Below, in pieces: positions 15,230 to 23,153 of a DNA stretch of 29,140 nucleotides. The translations under genes were made by a program, and so were the position numbers. Position 1 is the stretch's first letter; the number at the start of each line of letters is the position of its first letter. The notes below the pieces were generated by a model. It was not told the DNA's origin and searched no databases. It saw only the letters and a list, made by a program, of their open reading frames with translations. The DNA is from JAICIG01 sp035532215 (GTDB taxonomy: Bacteria > Planctomycetota > Planctomycetia > Pirellulales > JAICIG01), in NCBI GenBank assembly GCA_035532215.1, contig DATKRK010000198.1, positions 1 to 29,140 of the forward strand, read 5' to 3'.

Positions 15230-18200
15230 ATGATCGAGCGCATCATCGAACTGTCGATTCGTCACCGCGGATTGGTGATTGCGGCTGCGCTGGGCCTGGC
15301 GATCTTCGGCGTCTATTCGGCGTATCACACGCCGATGGATGCGATCCCCAACGTCTCCGAAAATCAACTGATCGTATTCGCAGAGTGGCCCGGTCACAGC
15401 CCGCACGAGATCGAAGACCAGGTCGCTTATCCGCTCTCGGTTCACTTGCAAGGGCTGGCCGGCGTGCGCGTGGTGCGTTCGTCGAGCGAGTTCAACTTCG
15501 CTTCGCTGAGCGTGATCCTCGACGACTCGACCGACTTCTATTTCGCCCGGCAGCAAGTGGCCGAGCGGCTCTCGCGGGCCGCCGCACAGTTGCCCGCCGG
15601 CGTGTCGGCCTATCTGGCGCCCGACGGCGTGGCGACCGGGCAGATCTTCTGGTACGTCGTCGAAGGCGACGGCTTCGATCTGGCGCGGCTGCGGGCCATT
15701 CAAGATTGGTACGTCGGACCTCAATTGAGCAGCGTGCCCGGCGTGGCCGAAGCGGCCAGCGTCGGCGGGTACGTGGCCGAGTATCAGATCGAACTCGATC
15801 CCGAGCGGCTGGCCGAGTTCGAACTTTCGCCCGGCGCCGTGCTGGAGACGATCGCCAAGGGCAACGCGGCCGTGGGCGGATACTCCATCGAACAGGCCAA
15901 CGCCGAATATCTGGTGCGGGGCGTAAGCTGGCTGGGGGCCGGGTCCAACGGAGAAGACGACGCGGCCAGTCCCGCGCGCGTCGTCGCCGACCTGGAGCAG
16001 ACCGTGCTCGCAGGCGACGGCGACGGCGACGACGCCGTGCGGATGGCGGATGTGGCTCGCGTCGCGCTTGGCCCGCAGTTTCGCCGCGGCGTGTTGGAAA
16101 TGCACGGCAACGAATGTGCGGGCGGCGTGATCCTGATGCGCTACGGCGAAAACCCGCTGGAAGTCACGCGCCGCATTCGCCAAAAAATCGCCGAAGTTTC
16201 GGCCGGTCTGCCGCCGGGCGTGCGGATCACGCCGGTCTACGACCGCACGCCGCTGATCGAAGCCGCCGTGGCCACGGTCACCGGAACGCTGGTCGAGGCG
16301 ATCGCCACGGCCGCGCTCTGCGTGCTCGTCGTGCTGCTGCACTTCCGCACCTCGCTGGTGATCGCCGTTACGCTGCCCTTGGCCGCGCTGGCTTCGTTCG
16401 CGGCGATGTGGACGCTGCGGGCGATGGGCGTCGCCGATATTCAGACCAATATCATGTCGCTGGCCGGCATCGTGGTTTCGATCGGCGTGCTGGTCGATTC
16501 GTCGATCGTGATGGCCGAGAACGCCATGCACCGGTTGCAAACGCACTTCGGCGACCGGCCGGCGCACGGCGACCTGCGGCGGCTGATCTTGCCCGCCTGC
16601 CAGACGGTCGGCCGTCCGATCTTCTTTTCCGTGGCAATCATGCTGATCTCGTTCTTGCCGGTGTTTTGCCTGGGCGGCATTCAGGGCAAGATGTTCCGCC
16701 CGCTGGCCTTTACCAAGTCGTTCGCCATGCTGGCCTCTGCGCTGCTGGCGATCACGCTCGTGCCGGCGCTGTGTACGATCTTCATCCGCGGCCGGCTGCG
16801 GCCTGAACGCTCGAGCTGGCTGGTGCGAAGCGTGATCGACGTCTACCGCCCGGTGCTCGATTACTGCCTCGACCGACCGGCGCCCTTGGTCTGGCTGCTG
16901 GGGGTGATGTTCGTGCTCGGCTCTGCGCCGCTGGGCAGCCGCGGGCTGTTGCTCGCCGTGCTGCTGGCGTTTCTGGCGAGCGTGGCGGCCCTCACGCGCA
17001 CTTGGAAGGGATCGCTCGTCGGCGCAGCGACGTTGAGCATCGTCGCCTTGGCAGCCGAGCAGCGGATGCAGCCCTTGCTGTGGCAGAAGGCCACGCCGCT
17101 CGACGAACGCATGGTGATGGACATGCCGATCACCGTGCCGCGGGCTTCGATCGCCGAAGCGGCCGACGATCTTAAGGCCCGCGACATGACTCTCTGCCGC
17201 TTTCCCGAGGTGGCGATGGTCGTGGGCAAGGCCGGCCGTGCCGAGACGCCCTCCGACCCGGCGCCGGTCGACATGTTCGAGACGATGGTCGACTTCCGCC
17301 CTCGCGAACACTGGCCGAAGCGCAAGCTGCCGCCGGCCGAAGCTCGCCGCCAAACGCAGCTCGCGCTCGACGCGCTGGTCGACAGCGGCGCCCTGGCGGC
17401 GCCCGAAGACGACGCGGCCCGCGAGCCGCTCGTCGAAGAGGCCGTCGCCGCCGCACTGCCAAGATTCGACGGCCTGATGCGCGAGTACGCCTTTCACCGC
17501 AACCACGACTTCGAGCGGTCGCTCGGGCCGCGGCTGGTGCAAGTCCTGGTTGAACGTCTGACTTCGCGGCTCACGCGCCAAGGCCGCCTGCCGCGCGCGT
17601 TGACCGACGGCGAGACGGCCCGAGTCGCCGAAGCCGTGCTCAGCCACGCGGGTCATCATTTCGGCATGTCGGCTTCGCTGGAAGACGTCACGGCCATGGC
17701 GCAGCAAGCGGGCCGCAACTTGAAGGAATTTGCGCTGGTCGACGGCGGCGTCGACCTGTTCGCCGATGCGCCAAACGTCTTCGAGAGCCTGATCGAATTC
17801 ACTGGCGAAGCGCTGGGCAAGGCGCCCGAAACCTTCTTCACCCGGCTGCAAGCCGACGTCGAAGCGCGGCGGCTGGCACGGTGGGACGAGCACATGCACG
17901 GGTTGAATGCCGATCTGGCGCAGCGCGGCTGCGAGACGTTCGCGCGCGTGGCGATCGAGGAACTGCTCACTCGCGGTCGGCTGGCCGATTCGCGGCTGGC
18001 CGATTACCTGGCGCAGGTCCGCCGTTTTCGCGACAAGCCGCCGCCGGCCCATACCTCCGGGCAGCATCACCACCATCATGCCCACCATTCGCCAAAATTG
18101 CCCGACGTGGCGCCGCAGCCGAAGTTGAAAGCCCTGCAAGAGCGATTGGCCGCCGACATGCACCGCCGGGCGATGTTCTGGCGCGCCGAGCCGGCGGAGC

Positions 18201-19531
18201 TTTCCGATCCGGGCGGCGAGTTGGACCAGACGCTGCAAATGCCCGGCTGGGCCAACGTCTGGACCCGGCCGATTCAAAACCGCGTCGACATGCTGTTCAC
18301 CGGCGTCAACACCGACGTCGGCGTGCGCGTGCTCGGCATCAATCTGGACGACGTGGTAAACGTCTCGGAACAAGTTGCCGCCGTGGTGAAAAAGATTCCG
18401 GGCGCCGCCGACGTGATGGCCGAGGCCGTGCGCGGTAAAGGCTATCTGGAAATTCGCGTCGACCGCCAGCGGGCCGCCGAGGCGGGCGTGGCCGTGGCCG
18501 ACGTCAATGAGATCGTCGAGATCGCTCTGGCCGGGAAGGTCGCGACCTCGACCCTTGAAGGTCGCGAGCGGCACGACGTCCGCGTGCGCTACGAGCGGCA
18601 ATTTCGCGACAACGCCGAGGCGATCGGCCGGCTGTTGGTTCCGGTGCGCGGCCCGGCCAGCGGCGGAAACGATGCGGCGTCGAGCCGCTTCGTGCCGCTC
18701 GCCGAAGTGGCCGATGTGCGGATCGTCGAAGGCCCGGCGTCGATCAAAAGCGAAAACGGTCTGTTGCGAAATTACGTGCGGCTCAACGTCCGCGGCCGAG
18801 GCGCCGTCGATTTCGTGGCCGAGGCGCGGCGCGTCGTGGCCGAGCAAGTGCCGCTGCCCGAAGGCGTGTACCTGGAATGGGCCGGGCAATTCGAACACGA
18901 CGCGCAAGCCTACCGCACGCTGCTGTTGGTTTCGCCGCTGGTCGCGGGCTTGATCCTGTTGATTCTGTATTGGACGTATCACGATCTGGCCGATGCGCTG
19001 TTGATGCTGTTGGCCGTGCCGGGCGCCGTCGCCGGCGGCGTGCTGTTTCAGTGGCTGCTGGGCTACGATTTCTCGGTCACGGTGCTGGTCGGCTATATCG
19101 CCTGTTTCGGCATGGCCGCGTCGACCGGCGTGATCATGCTGGTTTACCTGCGAGAGGCGCTCGAAAAACGCGGCGGCTTGGAGCACATCGGCCTGGCCGA
19201 ACTGCGGCAGGCGGTGATGGACGGCGCCGTTCATCGGCTGCGGCCCAAGCTATTGACCGAAGGCACGACGATCATCGGGCTGGCGCCGATGCTCTGGGCG
19301 ACCGGCGTCGGGGCCGAAGTCATCAAGCCCATGGCGGCGCCCGTACTCGGCGGCATCCTGATCGCCGACGAAGTGATCGACCTGCTGCTGCCGGTGTTGT
19401 TTTATTGGGTTCGCCGTTGGCGCTGGCAAAAGCTGCACTGCGCCGCGTCGCCACGGCCGGCGGCGAACGGGCGGCCCGACGAATCGGCCTTGGCGGCCGC
19501 CAACGATTTAGCGATTTCCAACGTTTCATGA
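15230..19531 (+). CDS. cusA: CusA-like heavy-metal RND pump with large periplasmic insertion
   Basis: The product has 1433 residues against about 1050 for E. coli CusA. It is an inner-membrane proton-driven pump exporting metal ions, likely Cu(I)/Ag(I). HME-RND landmarks run through it: MDAIPNVSENQ near the start, GVLVDSSIVMAENA with D423 in the fourth helix, GKAGRAETPSDPAP, and RPKLLTE. By alignment from memory, M632, M682 and M1021 match the three metal-binding methionines of CusA (573, 623, 672). The M682-M1021 distance is 339 residues instead of 49, so about 290 residues are inserted in the porter domain; they are helical and carry HHHHHAHH at 946-953. Three hydrophobic segments (553-569, 573-589, 595-609) replace the single seventh helix. 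CusA Glu939 aligns with Ser1298, while Glu1344 appears four residues after the conserved Lys1340. The start is ATG with a weak ribosome site. Confidence 0.93.
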   Translation: MIERIIELSIRHRGLVIAAALGLAIFGVYSAYHTPMDAIPNVSENQLIVFAEWPGHSPHEIEDQVAYPLSVHLQGLAGVRVVRSSSEFNFASLSVILDDSTDFYFARQQVAERLSRAAAQLPAGVSAYLAPDGVATGQIFWYVVEGDGFDLARLRAIQDWYVGPQLSSVPGVAEAASVGGYVAEYQIELDPERLAEFELSPGAVLETIAKGNAAVGGYSIEQANAEYLVRGVSWLGAGSNGEDDAASPARVVADLEQTVLAGDGDGDDAVRMADVARVALGPQFRRGVLEMHGNECAGGVILMRYGENPLEVTRRIRQKIAEVSAGLPPGVRITPVYDRTPLIEAAVATVTGTLVEAIATAALCVLVVLLHFRTSLVIAVTLPLAALASFAAMWTLRAMGVADIQTNIMSLAGIVVSIGVLVDSSIVMAENAMHRLQTHFGDRPAHGDLRRLILPACQTVGRPIFFSVAIMLISFLPVFCLGGIQGKMFRPLAFTKSFAMLASALLAITLVPALCTIFIRGRLRPERSSWLVRSVIDVYRPVLDYCLDRPAPLVWLLGVMFVLGSAPLGSRGLLLAVLLAFLASVAALTRTWKGSLVGAATLSIVALAAEQRMQPLLWQKATPLDERMVMDMPITVPRASIAEAADDLKARDMTLCRFPEVAMVVGKAGRAETPSDPAPVDMFETMVDFRPREHWPKRKLPPAEARRQTQLALDALVDSGALAAPEDDAAREPLVEEAVAAALPRFDGLMREYAFHRNHDFERSLGPRLVQVLVERLTSRLTRQGRLPRALTDGETARVAEAVLSHAGHHFGMSASLEDVTAMAQQAGRNLKEFALVDGGVDLFADAPNVFESLIEFTGEALGKAPETFFTRLQADVEARRLARWDEHMHGLNADLAQRGCETFARVAIEELLTRGRLADSRLADYLAQVRRFRDKPPPAHTSGQHHHHHAHHSPKLPDVAPQPKLKALQERLAADMHRRAMFWRAEPAELSDPGGELDQTLQMPGWANVWTRPIQNRVDMLFTGVNTDVGVRVLGINLDDVVNVSEQVAAVVKKIPGAADVMAEAVRGKGYLEIRVDRQRAAEAGVAVADVNEIVEIALAGKVATSTLEGRERHDVRVRYERQFRDNAEAIGRLLVPVRGPASGGNDAASSRFVPLAEVADVRIVEGPASIKSENGLLRNYVRLNVRGRGAVDFVAEARRVVAEQVPLPEGVYLEWAGQFEHDAQAYRTLLLVSPLVAGLILLILYWTYHDLADALLMLLAVPGAVAGGVLFQWLLGYDFSVTVLVGYIACFGMAASTGVIMLVYLREALEKRGGLEHIGLAELRQAVMDGAVHRLRPKLLTEGTTIIGLAPMLWATGVGAEVIKPMAAPVLGGILIADEVIDLLLPVLFYWVRRWRWQKLHCAASPRPAANGRPDESALAAANDLAISNVS

Positions 19532-19543
19532 AAGAGGCTTGAG

Positions 19544-19954
19544 ATGTTTCGCGAGCGACGTGCGTGGGCGATGATTTGCTTGTTGGGCAGCGCGATAAGC
19601 GCCGCGGCCGGGTGCAGCCGCGCCGACGTAACGGACTATATTCCGACGGAAGACGCGGCCCGCGCGTCGTTAGCCGCGGCCCTAGATGCCTGGAAAGCCG
19701 GCCAAGGGCCCGAGGGGGTCGGCGCCAGTGAAGCGAGCGTGAACGTGCAAGACCCGCAGTGGAAACAGGGCAAGAAGCTGGCCTCTTACGAGATCGTCGG
19801 GCCGGAGCCAGGCGACGACGCAAACCCGCGATTTCGCGTGCGCTTGTCGCTCGCCGGCGAGGCCGCGCCGCAAGAGACTTTTTACGTGATCTTCGGCAAA
19901 GATCCGATCTGGGTGTTGAACGAAGCGAACTACCGCAAAGTTTCAGGGATGTAG
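19544..19954 (+). CDS. Small lipoprotein, paralogue of the one before cusB
   Basis: The product has 136 residues. It has a signal peptide with an AAGC lipobox, Cys24 being the probable lipidated residue. The mature domain aligns with that of the lipoprotein at 13033-13515 (TDYIPT, LDAW, QGKKLASYEIVG, FRVRLSL, GKDPIWV). An AAAGAGG ribosome site lies in the 12-base gap after the pump stop, so the gene is cotranscribed with cusA. The tandem arrangement suggests a structural or metal-handling accessory in the outer or inner membrane leaflet facing the periplasm. It matches no family whose function I know. It is the last plus-strand gene of the block, because the next gene runs the other way. Confidence 0.87.
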   Translation: MFRERRAWAMICLLGSAISAAAGCSRADVTDYIPTEDAARASLAAALDAWKAGQGPEGVGASEASVNVQDPQWKQGKKLASYEIVGPEPGDDANPRFRVRLSLAGEAAPQETFYVIFGKDPIWVLNEANYRKVSGM

Positions 19955-19962
19955 GACCTCTT

Positions 19963-19989
19963 CAAAGCCAGTTTGACCGTTGGGCTTTG
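19963..19989. terminator. Possible bidirectional terminator between convergent genes
   Basis: CAAAGCC (19963-19969) and GGCTTTG (19983-19989) form a seven-base-pair stem with a 13-base loop in the 46-base gap between two convergent stop codons. The T-run is poor on both strands, so position is the main support. Confidence 0.35.
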
Positions 19990-20000
19990 GCAGTCGCAGC

Positions 20001-21911
20001 TTAATCGGCGCCGTCGGATGGGCTGCCCGGCAAGGCGGCAAGGCGGCGCCGAATTTCGGCGTCGAGTTCCCGAAAACGTTCGTCGGTGGCCGAGCCGTAA
20101 CGGGCTTTGAACTCCTTGATCGACAGCCCGCCGGGCAGGCCGTCGAGGCTCGGCAGGACGGTCTCGACGCGGAACGCACGAGCCAGATTGGCCAGCGACT
20201 CGGGTCCGTCTTGTACGCGGCGGGCGAAGGCGATGCCCGATAGATCGGCGCACCAGGCGGCGAAGCTGAATCCGCCGCCATAGCGGGCGTCGTGCAGTTG
20301 CTTGGCCAAGGCCACGGCTTCAGCCGATTTCGCTCCGGAGGAAGACGCGATGGCGGCCGCCAGCACGAAGTGCTGCACCAGATCGTGCCGCTGCTCGATC
20401 GTAGGGGCGCCGAGCGCTTCCAGGCGTCGGTCGCGCTCGCCGGACGGTTCGATGCTCGTCACCAGATCGCTCATCACGGCGTACTTTCGCAGCGCATCGG
20501 AACGATCGAGCCCGATGGCGAGCGCCAGCAGAAACGCCTGCGTTCGGACGTCGGCCGGCTGCTCGACGGCGGCTTCGGCAGCCGCGCGGACGTAGGCGGC
20601 GAAGAGTTCCTGCCCGCTCGGCGCCGCCTGGCCGGCGGCGGTCTGTTGCTGGAATCGGCGGGCCCGAGCCGAAATGGCCCGCAGTGCGGTCCGCGTCGCC
20701 ACGACCAGCGGCGGCTCGAGCGCCTGGACTTCTCTGTCGCCGGGCATTTCGCCGGCGGCCTCTTGCTTCGCCAGCGGTTCGCCCTGCTCGTGCTCGGCCT
20801 CGACTTCCTCCTTCAAGGCGGCGCGGATCGGCGCCGGGTCGGCGATGTAGCCCAAAAAGCTCTCGGCGGCCGGATCGCTGGGCAGCGTTTCGAGCAGCGT
20901 GGCATACACATCGCGCAGCCGCCGCCGCGCGGACGGACTGAGCAAGCCGAAGTGCTCGACGCCCCGGTTGCGCACTTCCTCGGCCACCGTCGACATGGCC
21001 AACACGTTCAAGGGATCGAAGCCGACGCGAAAACTGCGAGCCAGCGCCTGCCGATCCGCCAACCGCGGACGCATCACCGAACTCGACTCGGGGCAGTGCG
21101 CGGCGCCCAGGTAGTGGCCGAGTTCGTGAACCAGCAATTCCACGCGCTCGATTTCCGAGACGTGCGGCGACTGTTCGCGCAACAGCACATGCTTTCCGAG
21201 CGGGCCGCGGAAGCCGTCCAAATGAGCCTGACCGAAAGAAATGCGGTGCTGGCTGCTAAAGCCGATCGCCAACCGTCCTGGGCTCGGATCGACCTCGCGC
21301 TGGAATTCCGCCAGCGAGGCGTCGAAGTCGGCCAGCCGATCGCTCGACTTCCAGACGTCGGCGGCGACGACCTCGAAGCCGATGCCGCAACTGCGTTCGA
21401 AAACTTCCGAAGCCGCCGCCACGCGCTTTCGCAAACGAGGCTCCCAATAGGGCCGGGCGGCACGCTGGTCGTCGTCGACGAGAATCTTCACCGGCAGGCG
21501 AAACACGCCGACCGAGCGGCCGGAGGCATCGGGCGGCTCGGCCTGCTGTGCTTCGCCGGGCGGCTCGGCTTCGTCGGCGATCGGCGGGCGCTCGACGTGG
21601 CGCAGGCGGATTTGCGCCAACTCCGTCGGCCCGGCGCCGCCGCGATCGTGAAAGTAATACACTTCGCCCGGCTCGAGTTCGTAACGCAACGACTCGCCGC
21701 CGATGGTCAAGCGGAGCTCTCGCGCGTCATTCGCGGGAAACGACCAGGCGGCGCCGCGCGGCAGCCGCGTGCTTCGAGCGATCTGTTGCTCGTCGAGCAG
21801 TTCGAAGCCGACCGCTTGCCGAGCGCGATTCGCCAACACGACCACGTCCGCCGACGCGGAGGCGCCGCAGCAGGCCAGCAGTATCGCGAGCAATCCGGCG
21901 TGCGGTTTCAT
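20001..21911 (-). CDS. Secreted zinc metalloprotease, metzincin-like
   Basis: The product has 636 residues. Residues 1-21 are a signal peptide (LLAILLACCGASASA). An N-terminal beta-rich region (22-105) and an acidic Pro/Glu linker (106-132) precede the catalytic domain (about 137-285). The zinc motif HELGHYLGAAH (262-272) supplies three histidines and the catalytic Glu263. SSVM (277-280) just after it looks like a very close Met-turn. The C-terminal half (about 290-636) is helical, Ala- and Arg-rich, and has no family that I recognise. It is convergent with the RND block and divergent from the thioesterase gene, sharing 85 bases with the latter. The start is chosen for its signal peptide; the ribosome site is weak (TTGAG). 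The substrate is unknown. Confidence 0.9.
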   Translation of the reverse strand: MKPHAGLLAILLACCGASASADVVVLANRARQAVGFELLDEQQIARSTRLPRGAAWSFPANDARELRLTIGGESLRYELEPGEVYYFHDRGGAGPTELAQIRLRHVERPPIADEAEPPGEAQQAEPPDASGRSVGVFRLPVKILVDDDQRAARPYWEPRLRKRVAAASEVFERSCGIGFEVVAADVWKSSDRLADFDASLAEFQREVDPSPGRLAIGFSSQHRISFGQAHLDGFRGPLGKHVLLREQSPHVSEIERVELLVHELGHYLGAAHCPESSSVMRPRLADRQALARSFRVGFDPLNVLAMSTVAEEVRNRGVEHFGLLSPSARRRLRDVYATLLETLPSDPAAESFLGYIADPAPIRAALKEEVEAEHEQGEPLAKQEAAGEMPGDREVQALEPPLVVATRTALRAISARARRFQQQTAAGQAAPSGQELFAAYVRAAAEAAVEQPADVRTQAFLLALAIGLDRSDALRKYAVMSDLVTSIEPSGERDRRLEALGAPTIEQRHDLVQHFVLAAAIASSSGAKSAEAVALAKQLHDARYGGGFSFAAWCADLSGIAFARRVQDGPESLANLARAFRVETVLPSLDGLPGGLSIKEFKARYGSATDERFRELDAEIRRRLAALPGSPSDGAD

Positions 21912-21996
21912 ACAAACTCAATTCTCGCACGACCGCTGCAAACTGTCCAGAAAAGCGGCCCCTTGTGTTTTTTTGCCCTAGATTAACAATGGCGAA

Positions 21997-22479
21997 ATGA
22001 CCAATATGCCGCCTTTTCGCGAAAACTGCTCGATGCCCACCGCCCCCGATCCGCTCGCTGATTTCCCCGTAGTCGTCGCGCTGCCCGTGCAGTGGGGCGA
22101 CCAGGATGCGTTTTTGCACGTCAACAATACGGTTTACCTGAAGTGGTGCGAATCGGCCCGCATCGCCTACGTAGACCGCATTGGCTTGTCGGAATCGATG
22201 GCCCGCGATCAGATCGGCGTCATTCTGGCCGCCCTCGCCTGCAACTATCGCAAGCCGGTGACGTATCCCGACGCGATTCGCTGCGGCGCGAGAATTACGC
22301 GGCTGGGCCGCAGCAGCTTGACGATGGAGCACGTAATCACCAGCGACGCACAAGGGACGATCGTGGCCGACGCGCACTCGACGTTGGTCGTGTTCGATTA
22401 CCGCCGTCAGATTCCGGAGCCGATCCCCGACGAAATTCGCCAGGCCATCGAAGCCTTCGAAGGCCGAAGTTTAGGCTAA
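21997..22479 (+). CDS. Hotdog-fold acyl-CoA thioesterase (4HBT family)
   Basis: The product has 160 residues from the ATG at 21997; ATGs at 22006 and 22033 are alternatives, and none has a good ribosome site. VQWGDQDAFLHVNNTVYLKWCESARIAY is the family signature (about residues 31-58; only its core is informative): the Asp of GDQD and the HVNN segment line the active site. The central helix and following strands (ILAALACNYRKPVTYPD, then LTMEHVI and ADAHSTLVVFDY) complete one hotdog domain. Members hydrolyse acyl-CoA or 4-hydroxybenzoyl-CoA-type thioesters, usually in the cytoplasm as dimers or tetramers. No linked acyl-CoA pathway gene is nearby, so the substrate cannot be inferred. A strong hairpin begins 23 bases after the stop. 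Confidence 0.92.
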   Translation: MTNMPPFRENCSMPTAPDPLADFPVVVALPVQWGDQDAFLHVNNTVYLKWCESARIAYVDRIGLSESMARDQIGVILAALACNYRKPVTYPDAIRCGARITRLGRSSLTMEHVITSDAQGTIVADAHSTLVVFDYRRQIPEPIPDEIRQAIEAFEGRSLG

Positions 22480-22502
22480 ACTTGTGCGACGAAGCCGCAA
22501 CC

Positions 22503-22535
22503 AAAGTCGCTTTTCGCTCCGCGAAAAGCGACTTT
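22503..22535. repeat. Perfect 15-bp hairpin downstream of the thioesterase
   Basis: AAAGTCGCTTTTCGC, a TCC loop and GCGAAAAGCGACTTT form a perfect 15-base-pair stem. It lies 23 bases after the thioesterase stop. It could end transcription on either strand because each arm finishes in three T, but the T-run is short. Its form (long perfect arms, three-base loop) matches the other palindromes in this window and suggests a dispersed element. Confidence 0.75.
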
Positions 22536-22542
22536 CTGCGCG

Positions 22543-22749
22543 GTGCTGCAAGCAGAGACGATCGCCGAATTCATGCTCAACCTGCTGCCGCTGAGCGCCG
22601 CTGCCGCCCAAGATCAGCCGCAGGGCCTGCTGACAGCGCCGTCGCGCGAGGAAGTTGCAGGCTACATCCGCCGGCATTTCGCCGACGGCCAGGGCGGATA
22701 TCGCTTTTCCTGCGATCAAGATTTCGTGCTCGTCCGGCGCGGTGGTTAG
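22543..22749 (+). CDS. Short ORF, possibly the tail of a lost gene
   Basis: A 68-residue frame opens with GTG at 22543 or, shorter, with ATG at 22573 (58 residues) and ends at 22749. Codon choice favours G or C in the third position, as in the real genes around it, and the sequence is balanced (EEVAGYIRRHFADGQGGYRF, then SCDQDFVLVRRGG) rather than Arg-rich noise. I recognise no family. It begins eight bases after the 22503-22535 palindrome and has no clear ribosome site. It may therefore be the surviving C-terminal part of a gene whose front was replaced, rather than a complete small protein. Confidence 0.4.
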   Translation: MLQAETIAEFMLNLLPLSAAAAQDQPQGLLTAPSREEVAGYIRRHFADGQGGYRFSCDQDFVLVRRGG

Positions 22750-23153
22750 CAGTGCCGCGGCACGGGAACGTCGTTCCGCCGCTCAGACGCCGCAGGGCGC
22801 GAATCGGCCGTTGTGCTTCGCGCGCGGTTGACCATCTTCGGCGCCGACGACCGACGAGGCGGCGTTCGGCGCATCACCGAGCGACGGGCGCCCTTGTCCA
22901 GCGCCCCCCTCTTGGAGGTCCGGGCGCTCTCGCCCGGTCTCATGGAGGTCCGGGCGCCCTCGCCGGGCTGGGCCGCTTTGGTCACGCTGCCGGGCGGGGG
23001 CGCCCGGCTTGCGCGGGGAGATTGACTGAATCTCGGCGCGCGTTTTTCAAGGAATTCAAGGGCATGCTTGCGATCGGTCCCCGCCGCGAGTAGCCTTGAA
23101 CCCGGTTCGCGGCCGACCGGTCGCGGTTTATGGCGGATTTCTGGAGAGACTCG
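22750..23153. repeat. Repeat-bearing non-coding stretch
   Basis: About 400 bases hold no gene that I can support. Two near-identical 25-base units beginning TGGAGGTCCGGGCGC start 30 bases apart at 22913 and 22943. They are followed by a perfect palindrome, GCCGGGCG-GGGG-CGCCCGGC (22989-23008). This looks like a degraded tandem repeat. The promoter of the esterase gene should lie at the right end, but no clear hexamers were seen. Confidence 0.5.

Noticed and set aside
18059..18093. His cluster as an artificial affinity tag
   Set aside because: It is interrupted by Ala, uses mixed codons, and lies inside a long natural insertion rather than at a terminus.
14297..19234. Very long open frame on the minus strand (1645 codons) opposite the adaptor and pump
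   Set aside because: It lies antisense to two clear genes with conserved motifs. Its sequence is rich in His, Arg, Gln and Gly, with no domain or membrane pattern. Long antisense frames are expected opposite GC-rich coding DNA.
20292..21986. Plus-strand frame of 564 codons opposite the metalloprotease
   Set aside because: The opposite strand carries HELGHYLGAAH and a signal peptide, and the plus-strand product is Arg/Gln-rich without motifs.
22092..23093. Plus-strand frame of 333 codons starting inside the thioesterase
   Set aside because: It overlaps a well-supported thioesterase out of frame, runs through palindromes and direct repeats, and is Arg-rich.
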